NCBI GenBank assembly: GCA_039105265.1
Contig: JAPFFF010000016.1
Span: 1,054,001-1,118,000, forward strand
DNA length: 64,000 nucleotides
Direction: 5' to 3'
Source: Tritrichomonas musculus
Taxonomy: Eukaryota; Parabasalia; Tritrichomonadida; Tritrichomonadidae
Below are positions 41,882 to 52,146 of the stretch, piece after piece. The notes beneath the pieces were generated by a model. The model saw only the letters and a program-made list of their open reading frames with translations, was not told where the DNA came from and searched no databases. A program made the position numbers and the translations under genes. The stretch's first letter is position 1, and every line of letters begins with the position of its first letter.

Positions 41882-42475
41882 ATGGCTCCTATTATGGTAA
41901 AGGTATTGATTCCAAACAAAAAGGTCCTTAATATTCGAGTTCTACACGAACAAAAAGTAAATGTCCTAAATCTAATATCTATATTTTCACAAAATAATAA
42001 AATCCTTTTTATATCAAAAGGAAAAATTCTTCCATACAAAAATACAATGATGGAGTGTGAAATATATAGCGGTGACTCTATTTTTGGATTATATATTAGA
42101 GATTACAATCCTAATATTGAAAAAATACTAAATAATAATGAATATGTTTCATTGTCAGATCTAAGAAATTGCATTGATGCATTAGGACCTTGTTATGAGG
42201 CAAATCTTTCTGCGATCAATAAAATGATTTCAATATCATCAAGTTCAGAAATTTCCAAAGACAAACTATATATTTTAAACAGTCAGACATCAAAAGAAAT
42301 CTCAAGAATAAAAGATTTGAAGCTAATGAAGAAAGAGCTGTTTCTTAGATCTATGAAAAATAGAATACCATCTATTCTTGAAGAATCAAAGAATAATCGT
42401 AGAGAAGAACCATCTATTATTGATTACGAACCATTAAGTGCACCTTCAGTTGAAGTACTTCCATGCTGTTTTTGA
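41882..42475 (+). CDS. Hypothetical protein with ubiquitin-like N-terminus
   Basis: A 197-residue protein. Residues 1-75 have a beta-grasp pattern: VKVLIPNKKVLNIRVL, a helix with NVLNLISIFS, then ILFISKGKILPYKNT, as in ubiquitin-like domains (F-x-x-K/G-x-x-L). The middle is helical and the C-terminus is Pro/Ser-rich and disordered, ending LPCCF. The next plus-strand gene (43226) also starts with a ubiquitin-like domain, so the two may be linked by duplication or by function. No Gly-Gly end is present, so it is not conjugated as ubiquitin is. Confidence 0.6.
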   Translation: MAPIMVKVLIPNKKVLNIRVLHEQKVNVLNLISIFSQNNKILFISKGKILPYKNTMMECEIYSGDSIFGLYIRDYNPNIEKILNNNEYVSLSDLRNCIDALGPCYEANLSAINKMISISSSSEISKDKLYILNSQTSKEISRIKDLKLMKKELFLRSMKNRIPSILEESKNNRREEPSIIDYEPLSAPSVEVLPCCF

Positions 42476-43225
42476 TAAATTGATTAATATGGAATCTTTG
42501 AGAGCGTAATTCTAAAGTTCAAACATAAAAGCGTTTTCAAAGTTTAAGAGAGGATAAGAGGCCTCTTTTCAATGATAATTTTTTTGTGGGAAAAAAATTT
42601 CTATCATTTGCTACTATGATTCAATTAAATCTATCAATGCTAATTATATTATTTTTTGTTTTAATTTAAATAATATCATTTACATACAAAATACAATAAA
42701 AGTGCCCACTTAAATCATTTATTCAATCAAAAAACAAATTTTAAGAAAGGTATGCAATTATATATTTCTATAAGGATTTTTCTTTGATATCAAAAAATAA
42801 TGCACGATATTAAACAAGAAAGTTTTATACCAAATGATTCGAATTAACATAATGCTTGAAAAGTTCTCCATTTGAATATTTTTTGAATATTTTTTGCCTT
42901 AGACATGAAATTATTGAAATAATTTAGAAGGTTTTTCTAATGCATGCTATTTGACATTCTATTTCGCCTCCTGAAAATTATGCACACACCCTTCTAATAT
43001 TAATTAAGCAACTTAATTCAAAAATATTTGCTTAATTTTAATTTACAATTATTTATAATTTTGCCCTAGGCCATATAATATTTTATCTACAAAATTTTGA
43101 ATCCTGTTAAATTCAAAAAGTAATTAATAATGATTTTTATAGAGTTTGTTAACTAATTCATATGATAATTACATTCTCTTTAAAAATAAATTGAATACAT
43201 TTTAATCGTTTATTTCATTTGTCAA
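42476..43225. other. Intergenic, nothing recognised
   Basis: A/T-rich spacer between the two ubiquitin-like-domain genes. TCATTTGT sits at about 43216 near the next ATG and is an imperfect Inr. Confidence 0.5.
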
Positions 43226-44563
43226 ATGAATGCGATAAATTTCGAAATTTTGAAAGTCAATAAAATCATTCAATTTGAAATTCCATTAAATTCCACCTTT
43301 TTACAAGTTTCAAATCTCATCTTCAAAAATTTTAATCTTGATATTAATGATTTTCCCATATCTAAATACTCATCTTTGAAATTTATTTATGACTCAATAC
43401 TTTGCATAAACTGTAAAACTATTGAATCATATGGAATACAGTCTCAATCGACAATCAAAGTATTTGTTCCCAAAAAAATATTACCATTCTTTTTGCAAGG
43501 ATCAATGAAGCAGCCCCAAGAGATAAGCTCAAAACCCATTTCCCAAACCCCTAACACTACCATTCCAATTGCCAATAATTATCATCCTAATAATAATAAA
43601 CCACCTACAGCTACCGACAACTCATCCTCATACACATATTCAATCCCAGATATAAGTTCCATTATAACTTCTAAGGAACTTTCATCAACAAATTCCGACA
43701 ATGATGGAAATCATTCGATTATTCTAAGACTTGCCAATAAGCGTCTCCTCAGTCAATTAATGGAAGCCGGATATGACAAGCTTGATTCAGCCTATGCGAT
43801 TGTTTACAGAGCGGACTTCAACTGTGCCATCGATCTGATTCAATATGGAATATCATCTGACCCCGAATTTCGATTCCACGTCGGCGAGATTGCTTCAGGC
43901 CGAGCGAGGGACGACGATGCAGTTCGGCATGAAATAGAGATGGCGAAGATTGAAGCTCGCAAGAAAGGCGAAAATGAAAACATTGCTGCTGCGGCGGTTA
44001 TGACAGAATCCAACATATTGAATCGTTTTCTAGACCAGAAATTCATAAACGAAGTTCGCCTCTTCTATATCAATGTGAGCTTGAATCACGAGCGCGAAAT
44101 CGCTGAAAAAGTGGAAGAAGACATGAAGACGAAGCAGATCATCGTCAACTACGACGGAAACCCGCAATTAGTTAGCCTCAGGAAGATCTCTGAGGTTGCT
44201 GTGAATATGAACAAGCATCCGACGATGATGTACAGCCAAGCGAACACCGCTGCACAGCTTGAATTGAACAGAATGAATGACATTAATAAGAGATTCAGCG
44301 AAATCTTCGTGAAGTTCCCGTCAATGACACCCGAGAACTACGTGAACCCTTACAGGTCGCTGTACAACGAGTACACAGCAATCGTGAGGGACCAGAACTA
44401 CTTGAGAATGATTGAATACGGAAAGAACATGAATTATGACCAGCTGGCGTTCTTGTACAGAATGCACGTGGAGAAAAGAGCTAGTTTAAACGAGGTCATT
44501 CAATTGCTCATCTCGTTCGATGGAAATATGGAAGAGGTTGAGAATATCATTAATTACAATTAA
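43226..44563 (+). CDS. UBL-UBA protein (ubiquitin shuttle-like)
   Basis: A 445-residue protein. Residues 1-82 are a ubiquitin-like domain (FEIPLNSTFLQVSNLIF, LKFIYDSILCINCKTI). A Pro/Asn/Ser linker follows. Residues about 170-212 match a UBA domain (RLLSQLMEAGYDKLDSAYAI, ADFNCAIDLI), and the C-terminal 45 residues (YDQLAFLYRMHVEKRASLNE, MEEVENIINYN) form a second UBA-like helix bundle. This is the order of Rad23/Dsk2/ubiquilin shuttle factors, which carry ubiquitylated proteins to the proteasome. No STI1 or XPC-binding domain is clear, so it is not assignable to one of them. G+C rises from about 23% near the start to about 45% at 44101-44160. Confidence 0.7.
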   Translation: MNAINFEILKVNKIIQFEIPLNSTFLQVSNLIFKNFNLDINDFPISKYSSLKFIYDSILCINCKTIESYGIQSQSTIKVFVPKKILPFFLQGSMKQPQEISSKPISQTPNTTIPIANNYHPNNNKPPTATDNSSSYTYSIPDISSIITSKELSSTNSDNDGNHSIILRLANKRLLSQLMEAGYDKLDSAYAIVYRADFNCAIDLIQYGISSDPEFRFHVGEIASGRARDDDAVRHEIEMAKIEARKKGENENIAAAAVMTESNILNRFLDQKFINEVRLFYINVSLNHEREIAEKVEEDMKTKQIIVNYDGNPQLVSLRKISEVAVNMNKHPTMMYSQANTAAQLELNRMNDINKRFSEIFVKFPSMTPENYVNPYRSLYNEYTAIVRDQNYLRMIEYGKNMNYDQLAFLYRMHVEKRASLNEVIQLLISFDGNMEEVENIINYN

Positions 44564-45574
44564 AATAAAAGTCATTTTAAACTTTTTATTTTTTATTTGT
44601 TTATGTTGAAATGTACAAGTTAAATTTAAGATTGAAAGGAGTAACGGTTATATTGAATTTTTTCTGAGGTAATAAATAAATAATTGTGAAACTTTTTGAA
44701 TTTAATAATATTTTTATAATTTGCACTAGTTCAAATATTTTTTTGTTTCAACAATTGTAACAATAAAATATAAATTTGTTGGGAGCAATTATAGTCAAAA
44801 ATATGTTTATTAATCTGCCCTCTTATAATGAAGCTCAATTATTATTATTATTATAGTTTTTTTTTGCCCATCTTACATACATCATTCTTTTTACTTGAAA
44901 TATCATTTCAAGCGAGTTACACGCTATTATATCATTTGGTGGTTTTAAATAATACACTTTAAATAATCATTTCTATTTCGATTAGAAGAGTTGTGATATT
45001 TTTGTTTTTTTAAAAGAAAATACACTCTCTTTTGAGATTTTACTAATTTACTGTAATTATTTAGGACAAATATATCATATCATCTAAAACTGAAAAATAT
45101 GAATTAATGACCAAATCCAATTTGTTTAATAACTGCAACATTTTATAACAATATATTAAAAAAATGCATTTTATGTAAAAAAACAAGCTTTTTTCATATA
45201 ATATATCAATTTGTAGATTAATTTCTCTATAACAATTGTTTCTATTTGGGCTTGCTCAATAATTAAAAAAGGGTGGCCCTAGCTGGCCCCGAATACTGTC
45301 ACTTTTTTGGGACCATGAAAAAATTCGGACACCCTATTTGCTCAACAGGGCCCAAAAAAAAAGTGATGTATTTATTTTAGAGTAACTTTTTTCCATTTTC
45401 TATTTTTTATGAAATTGTTGAGGTTCCAACGAAGTTTCATCAAAGTTGTTTTTATTGTAATTAATAAAAGTTGATATAATTGCGAAATTGTAGATTAGAT
45501 TTCCAATTCATTGATTGGAAATGTGATGTAAAAAAAAAAAACATATTATTCTTTTAGATTTCGCTATTCCCAGA
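44564..45574. other. Intergenic with a G/C-rich hairpin island
   Basis: Mostly A/T-rich. At 45262-45365 a G/C-rich island reads GGGTGGCCCTAGCTGGCCCC; CACTTTTTTGGGACC (45300-45314) is the inverse of GGGCCCAAAAAAAAAGTG (45348-45365), so it can fold. It resembles the GGGC/GCCC islands at 57.2-58.4 kb in style. No gene seen. Confidence 0.5.
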
Positions 45575-48500
45575 ATGGACATGCAACAATACCTTGAACA
45601 AATGAAAAATATTCAAAAAGCAATTTTGGAATTTATTGATAATGCACAAAACGAAGGAAATTACCAAAATTTAATATCATTTTTAAATAAAGAAGTAAAA
45701 GAAAATCAATATAAACTCAGATCAATTCTTAATATGATTTCAAAAATATCAGAAAATTATCATCAGAGACCTGATTTTTATGATAAAATTATCAAAATCA
45801 TTAGTATTTTAAAGATAGAAATCAAACAAACCTTTTCAAACCACGAAATTTTCTACATTTTCAAATCAAACAAACGAATTCTCCTCTTTCTTTTTGAAGA
45901 GAATATATTAATACCAGATGAATTTATTGCCACTTTTATCAGCACCAACAAATATCAAAAAAGAAGTTATCCTCACTTTTTCTATCCGGAATTCAAAAAG
46001 TTCTTTGATACAACTTTTTCAAATAAAATCAAAGAAGAAATTAGTTATTATATTGATGTTGAATCAGATTCATTTTATCAGCAAAGAAAAATTGGCCAAA
46101 ACGAAGCCATCATTTGCAAATTAATTCGCGAAGATTCGTTGAATGATTTCATATCATATGTCAGTAAAAATCGGATTAGATTCAACGCAAGCATTGATTT
46201 TTCAATCTTTGAAACAAATAAATTTTTATATGATAAACAACCAACAATAATTGAATACACAGCTTTCTTTGGCTCAATTCAAATATTCAAATATTTGCTT
46301 TCATGTGAAGTGAAATTAAAACCGTCAGTATGGCTCTATTCAATTCATGGAAGCAATTCTGAAATCATTCATATTCTTGAAGAACATGAAATTTTACCGC
46401 AAGATAAAATTGGATTGCAAATTTATGACGAACCTTATGAAAATTGTTTGATTGAATCAATCATGTGCATCAACAATGATTTCGCAAATTACATTCAAAG
46501 CAATTTCATCAAAAAACAAGAAAAACTACCAGAATACACACTTTTAAATATAAAATACTTCAATTATAATGGTTATCCAAATGATTTACAGAATGAAAAA
46601 ACTTTCTATTTGTTTTGCAAATATGATGAACCTTTCTTTGTTGATTTTCTTTTGAAAAACGGAAATATCGATATTAACAAAGTCAATGTTTTTCACTCAA
46701 TCTATTTTCAAATAAAATTTTAACATTTATTATTTGAATGACATTTGAATGTTAAACGTTTTGATTTAGTTTAAAAAATCAATTTTTTTTAATAATGCTA
46801 TTTTTTTACATCATTTGTTAATCGTGTTTTCAATTAAAATGTTTCAGAAAACTTTCTTGCAAATTGCTGTTGAAAAGAAAAATAAAGAAATTGTCAATTT
46901 GTTGTTATCAACAAAAAATGTTGATATAAATAAGATAACAATTTTATAATGCTTTTTTTTATAAAATTCTTTATTATTAATATTTTAATTCCATTTCTTT
47001 AAAATTGTATTTCTAATGCAATTTTTAATAAATCATTTTCATTCAATTTCAAATCCAAAAATATTTAATTATGTTTTTAAATAAAGAATTTAATGCAATT
47101 TTAAATTATCATTTTTAATAACATTCTAAAAATCATGTTAATTTTGTTTTTTTGTCTTAATTTTAATAGAATTTCAATCATTTTACATAAATATCATTTG
47201 TAAATCAATTATTTTTATTTCACAATTGCAAATATAATTTAAATGAAATTTTGTTTATTTATTTCATATGGCCGCCATTCACATTGCTGCAGAAAAAGGA
47301 AATTCAGATATTTTAAAAATGTTATTGGAATATCAAGGAATTGATGTTAACATTAAATTTGTTTTATCATAAAGCTTTTTTATTTCGTTAATAAATCGTT
47401 TTTAAGGTTAATAGGATTTCGAACAAATTTTTAAATGAAATTTGAATATATTTTTTAAATACAATTTTTTTTAAAAAAATTAAATGATGTTTATTAATTT
47501 ATTTTTTATGAAGTTTTGATGTAATCTTTTGCATACAGTTTGATGTTTATTTCTTTAATTACATTCAATAATATAAAATTTTAAATGGCGTTTTGAATCT
47601 TTTATTTTGATCTAATTCACCATCAATTATTTTCACGCAATTCAAATGATAATGAATTAAATCATATTTCAAAATAAGAATTTTTCATAACATTGAATTG
47701 GATTTTTTTAATGAAATTTTGATTTATTTTTTGGAATGAAATTCATTAATTAATGATTCATAAAATTGCTCTTCATATTGCTGTTGAAAAGGGCTTTACA
47801 GAGATTGTAAAACTATTATTAACAAAAGATGATATTGATATCAATAATATATTTATCATTTTAAATCAACTCGTTTTCATTATATTTATTAATAGATTTT
47901 GAATGATATTCAAAATCATTATTTATTCATACAATTTTATAGTCATTTATGTTTGATGAAATTTCTAGTTACTTTATTTAATGATATTAAAAAAGACACT
48001 TTATCTCATGTAATTTCAAAATTATTGTTAATTGCGTTCATAATTCTTATTCTTATGAAATTGAAATAAAAAATATTTTTATGGCAAAGTTTAAATATGG
48101 AAGTTTTAATACTATTTCATTCATTATTGTTTAACGAAGTTTATTACCAATATTTTTGTATGAAATTTCTAAGCAAGAATTATTTAATCGTATTTCAAAT
48201 CATTTTCAGTAATAAAATTAAAATCATTGGTTTAATAAAACAGCACTTCATCTTGCTGTTGAAAATGAAAATACAGAAATTGTCCAATTATTATTATCAA
48301 ATCCTAAAATTGATGTAAATATAAAAGCAATTTTTATTTCTGTATTTTGAATTACATTACTTGTCAAACCTTTTGTGAATGATGTTTACAAATAAAAACA
48401 TTTTTCGAATGGCCAAAAACATTTAACTAGCAAATTTTCATATCATTTCAAAATAAATTTCATTAATCAAGTTTTATTTTTAATGATTTCAATGAAATTT

Positions 48501-48735
48501 TCAATTTTATAGTTCATAGAACACCACTGCATATTGCAGTTGAAAAAGGAAATTATGAAATTATTAAGCTTTTACTAGAACATAAAACAATAAATGTAAA
48601 CGAAAAAGATAATGTTATTTAAGACATTTTAATGAAGTTTTACATATATATTTATGATATCATAAAATATTTGCATGGAAAACCCCATTAGAATATGTTA
48701 AAAATGATGAAATTAAAAAATTATTTATGAAATAA
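45575..48735 (+). CDS. DUF3447-ankyrin protein in seven segments with spacers
   Basis: The first segment (45575-46690, open until the TAA at 46721-46723) encodes about 372 residues of DUF3447 domain and an ankyrin start ending NGNIDINKVNV. Downstream, six ankyrin modules lie in order on the same strand: 46842-46943, 47262-47363, 47756-47857, 48231-48332, 48512-48613 (each exactly 102 nt, 34 codons) and a final 48670-48735 ending LFMK-stop. Each starts at the residue pair before the TPLH-type motif (FQKTFLQIAVEK, FNKTALHLAVEN) and ends just after the IDVN motif. Joined, the repeats form perfect ankyrin consensus. The spacers of 151, 318, 392, 373, 179 and 56 nt contain stops. I see no GT...AG pair or the trichomonad intron motifs at the joints. 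The segmentation is observed; splicing is inference. The alternative is a 46723-terminated protein followed by fossil modules. Confidence 0.65.
46842..48735 (+). repeat. Array of 102-nt ankyrin modules separated by related spacers
   Basis: The spacers share words at similar places: AATGCTTTTTT/AAAGCTTTTTT soon after a module, TTAATAGRATTTCRA mid-spacer (about 47164, 47411, and a variant near 47891), and AATGAAATTTT near the next module. This shows that spacer and module were duplicated together. All modules keep an open frame over 34 codons although the spacers have diverged heavily in length and sequence. Confidence 0.75.
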
Positions 48736-48913
48736 TAAAGTTGGAAAAAATATCATTTTGTTTTATGCCAAAATCTTTAGTTAAGTATTATTAATATTGG
48801 ATTCATTAAATAAAAAATTTTCTAAGATTATATGCATTTTTATTATTATTATTCAATTATCTAAAAGTTTTAAATGAAATATACTAAAAATATATAGAGA
48901 AAAACTTGTACTA

Positions 48914-49091
48914 TAATGCAAATACAGCAAATGAAAGTAAATACTTCGAATGTCTCTATCCAGACGATTCTAATTCATGTGAAGTCTCATGCAATTGCTT
49001 CACAAATTCAGGCAATAATAATTGAAAATAATGTAAAGAAGGCTACTATAAATACGGCAAAAGATGCTTCATTTGCGATCCTATTTCATGA
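48914..49091 (+). pseudogene. Cys-rich surface protein fragment
   Basis: The plus strand reads SKYFECLYPDDSNSCEVSCN, then two stops, then CKEGYYKYGKRCFICDPIS and a stop. The C-x-E-G-Y-Y-x-x-G-x-x-C-x-x-C spacing is the repeat unit of the Cys-rich protein at 58544-62092. No signal peptide or further repeats are present, so it is a remnant. Confidence 0.5.
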
Positions 49092-49872
49092 TTCTTTAGT
49101 AAATTTGGAGAAATCTATAGTGATAATATGCATATTAGAGCTTTATTTCTACCTTTTATTTCTTATTTTTTTTTTAATAGTTAAATGTATGAAATTTATT
49201 TTATTTATTTAAATAATCTTCCATCAAAAGTCGAATATGCCATTTCAATATATTTAATTATAGCATTTCTCTCAAATTATTGACACTTTTGATCAAAAAA
49301 AAAAAAAAGCATTTGAAACTGAATATAATTTTTATTTATTTATTGTCAAAAAATTTACTTTTATTATTATAGAACCATGTTCTAATTTGATTTTTATCAA
49401 TATTTGGTTCGATATGTTGTAAATCATTGAAAGTGCTTTCGAGAATTTAACCAATCCATCTTGGTGGAGCTTTGTTAAATATCTTGGAATTATTAATCAA
49501 GATTTGTTCGATATGTTGTTATATATTATAGTATGTATCTGATTTATATAAATACTTTATTTAATAAGATATTATAGTTTTAACTTGAATGAAACGTGAA
49601 AATTAAAAAAACTAAGTTTAGAAAGCCAATCAAACTTTTTGAATAAAAATAAACGTTCATATTTATACAAACAAAGTACTATATTTAGTGAATTATGAAT
49701 TGATTCAATGAAATGAATTACATTTAGTATGTGCAATCGTTAGAGTGTGATTATTACAAAATCTGGCGTTAGAAGGGAGTTAACTTATTTTGCTGTCTAT
49801 TTATTGCGAGTTTCGATTTCGTAAAAAGTAAGTAAAATAAAAATAATAAAGTAAAATCATGAAAGCACTATT

Positions 49873-49891
49873 AAAAAAAAAAAAAAAAAAA
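49873..49891 (-). terminator. Pol III-type T tract after the tRNA-like gene
   Basis: On the minus strand 19 T begin two bases after the acceptor stem, far longer than the four or five T a polymerase III stop needs. Confidence 0.6.
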
Positions 49892-49893
49892 TA

Positions 49894-49969
49894 TGAGACG
49901 GATGGATTCGAACCATCAACCTTGAACATAGCATTCTTGTTCATGAACTTCCAATTGTTCCACATCTCA
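49894..49969 (-). tRNA. tRNA-like gene with enlarged anticodon loop (pseudo-tRNA?)
   Basis: A 76-nt minus-strand sequence with intact acceptor (TGAGATG/CGTCTCA, one G-T pair), D arm (GAAC-AATTGGAA-GTTC), and T arm with consensus B box (GATGG-TTCGAAT-CCATC). The anticodon arm is abnormal: TGAAC/GTTCA encloses 11 nt (AAGAATGCTAT), or, with one more pair, 9 nt. No T33-plus-triplet in a 7-nt loop can be drawn, so no amino acid can be assigned. The base after the acceptor is T rather than the usual purine. With B box and T tract it could be transcribed. It is either a pseudogene or an unusual tRNA-like RNA. Confidence 0.6.
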
Positions 49970-50231
49970 TTATGATTTATTTTTAGTTCTCTCTCTTTTA
50001 TTTTATAAAAAAGAAAAATAATCATGAAATTTTTCATTTTCAATTTTAATTATTTTCTGAAAGAGCCAAAGAGGCTTATTTCTCTCCAAAAAAGATTTAA
50101 ATGAATCAATAGCTTGCACTTTGTATTTTTGTTTAATATTTTTTGAGTTCATGAATGCATTGAATTTTTCAAAATTATTAATTCAATCAAAACTTTTAAG
50201 TAATTCTTGAAACTTTTATTAAGCTGATGAA

Positions 50232-50343
50232 GGCATGAATATATTTGTTTAATGAATTATTCATTACGAATCATTTTATATTTTAGATTGGAACTTGTAA
50301 TGATGAATAATTCGTATATTTTATTAAACAAATAGATGGATGT
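50232..50343. repeat. Short inverted-repeat element
   Basis: CAT..ATATATTTGTTTAATGAATTATTCATTAC at the left has an inverse at the right (GTAATGATGAATAATTC ... ATTAAACAAATAGATGGATG). About 25 of 35 positions pair. It could be a small degraded MITE. Confidence 0.4.
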
Positions 50344-50543
50344 TTCCATATTGAATAAATATATTTATAATTTACATTCAATGATAATTGGTATTTATCT
50401 TGAGACCTTTATTGTATCATTTCTAGAATTTTGCTGATAAAGATAAAAAAAAATGTCAGCAAAATTGTGAGAAAAAATTAATGAATTGACAGAAAAAACT
50501 ATTTCTATAATATATCAATAAATATATAAAAAGTTTTGATGAC

Positions 50544-51458
50544 TTGGACTTAGAAAATGATGAAATTATAAAAGATTCTCTTTCAAAATTTAATTTTAGA
50601 CTTGGTATTCAAAGATTTTTTGAATTATTAGAAGATAATGTTGAAAATATCAAAAAAGCAGCTGAAGATGGTGATATAGAATCAAATCTTAGATATGGTG
50701 AAATTTTATTAAATGGAGAAGGTGTTCCTCCTGACAAGAATGAAGCTCTTAGATATTTTAAATATGCTGCAGATAGAGGGAATGCTAAAGCAATGTTTTA
50801 TTATGGCAAATTTGAGTATGAAAAAGAATATAAAACTGGAATGGAAGGAAACGGACTTTCCTATATAAGAAATGCAGCCAAATTAGGAGAAACAGAAGCT
50901 ATGTCATATCTGGGACTTCTGATCATAACAAACAAAATTACAGCCACTGAAGGAGATGATATTGTCAAATATTTTCAAAAAGCAGCTGAAAAAGAAGATC
51001 CCATTTCGATGCTTCATTATGGCAACATGCTTTTAGAGGGGAAAATAGTTACAAAAGATGTAGAAAAAGGAATTAATTATATAAAACAATCAGCTGATCT
51101 TGGTAATGAAACAGCCTCATTAAAATATGGATTAATTCTTTATGAAGGTGTCGAAATTCCAGCAGATAAAGAAAAAGCAATACTCTATATTAAAAAGTCA
51201 GCTGATCAAGGAAATAAAGATGCAATTGCAAGATATATTCAAATCCTTAAAAATGAAGATGGTATAATTAATAAAAAGCAATTATCTATTTATTTGAAAA
51301 TGATGGCAGATCTTGGAGATGTAGATTCAATGCTCGAATATGGAAAGATTTTATTAGAAGATGTAAATAATGAAAAGAGATATGCTGATTGCGATAAGGG
51401 ATATGAAGCATACGAATATTTCATGTTCATCATCCATTGTGTTCACTTTATTAAATGA
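50544..51458 (+). CDS. Sel1-repeat protein without an ATG start
   Basis: An open frame of 304 codons with about seven Sel1-like repeats (SNLRYGEILLNGEGVPPDKN, EALRYFKYAADRGNAKAM; later SMLHYGNMLLEGKIVT, TASLKYGLILYEGVEI). The repeats form an alpha-solenoid that scaffolds protein complexes. In trichomonads such solenoids are often the C-terminal half of kinases. The frame can only begin at TTG 50544 or upstream non-ATG codons; the first in-frame ATG is at residue 84, within a repeat. The final residues (EYFMFIIHCVHFIK) look unlike Sel1 and may be read-on sequence. So the gene is probably truncated at its 5' end, or lacks an upstream exon. Confidence 0.6.
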   Translation: MDLENDEIIKDSLSKFNFRLGIQRFFELLEDNVENIKKAAEDGDIESNLRYGEILLNGEGVPPDKNEALRYFKYAADRGNAKAMFYYGKFEYEKEYKTGMEGNGLSYIRNAAKLGETEAMSYLGLLIITNKITATEGDDIVKYFQKAAEKEDPISMLHYGNMLLEGKIVTKDVEKGINYIKQSADLGNETASLKYGLILYEGVEIPADKEKAILYIKKSADQGNKDAIARYIQILKNEDGIINKKQLSIYLKMMADLGDVDSMLEYGKILLEDVNNEKRYADCDKGYEAYEYFMFIIHCVHFIK

Positions 51459-52146
51459 ATTGTTAAAAGAATTGTGTCTTGAAAATTGGCACTTTTCGGA
51501 ACTTGAAAATTTTCACATATTTCAATGAAAATAAAAACATGACAAAGTGTCTAAAATATATGACAAAAATAACAGTTATCCAAATTTTAAAAATTTTGGA
51601 TAGGGAAATAAATGTAAAAAGTGAAATTTAATAAAAAAAATTTTAAGATAACTCTAAGCATATATTAATTTTTGGATTAATTTTTTTTGAAAATCGACAT
51701 TCTTAATATAATAATGGATCTCTCTTCGTAAGAGATATCTTTCAAAACTACTAATGCCATTTGATTTTATGCATATATATTATCCATTATATATCATAAA
51801 TCATAACTTTCTGAAAACAAAAAGCGTTAGAACAATTGAACAATTTGAAAAGTTTATCAACTGTGGGCTTGATGGTAATCCGTTATTTAACAAAGACCCA
51901 CTTGCTGTTCAATTGGCCAAGAATAATATATAAATAAATAAAAATAAGGATGGGGAATGAATTTTTTTGATAAAATAAAAATAAGAGTATAAATTTTTAA
52001 TCTATAAAATTATATTCTTAGTATCATGATAAAAATAAAGAAAATATAATTAAAATCACAAAATTTCGTCATTTTATCTAGGTGATTATCTCTGCAACTT
52101 ATAATAAAATATTTTGAATAGTTTACATAAAATGTCATAATAAGAA
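51459..52146. other. Intergenic with one small coding-like stretch
   Basis: A/T-rich. At about 51830-51934 the plus strand reads RTIEQFEKFINCGLDGNPLF and DPLAVQLAKNNI-stop, which looks like the end of an ankyrin-type gene but is too short to assign. Confidence 0.45.

Larger units (their letters stand above)
48736..50543. other. Intergenic with tRNA-like gene and Cys-rich fossil
   Basis: Besides the Cys-rich fossil (48914-49091), the tRNA-like gene (49894-49969) and the inverted repeat at 50232-50343, it shows a direct repeat of GTTCGATATGTTGT (about 49411 and 49507). Nothing else recognised. Confidence 0.5.

Noticed and set aside
45262-45365. G/C-rich island as a second copy of the 57.2-58.4 kb element
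   Set aside because: It shares only GGGC/GCCC words, with no alignable stretch.
46682-46847. GT (in AAA-GTCAATG) and AG (in TTTCAG) as normal splice sites of the first ankyrin spacer
   Set aside because: Removing this interval would delete five consensus residues of the repeat, and no comparable GT/AG pair exists at the other joints.
49801-50043. 80-codon minus-strand frame over the tRNA-like gene
   Set aside because: It runs through the tRNA-like sequence and its T tract (poly-Phe), so it is a by-product.
51830-51934. Short coding-like end (CGLDGNPLF ... AKNNI)
   Set aside because: Too short to assign; kept only as a remark in the intergenic entry.
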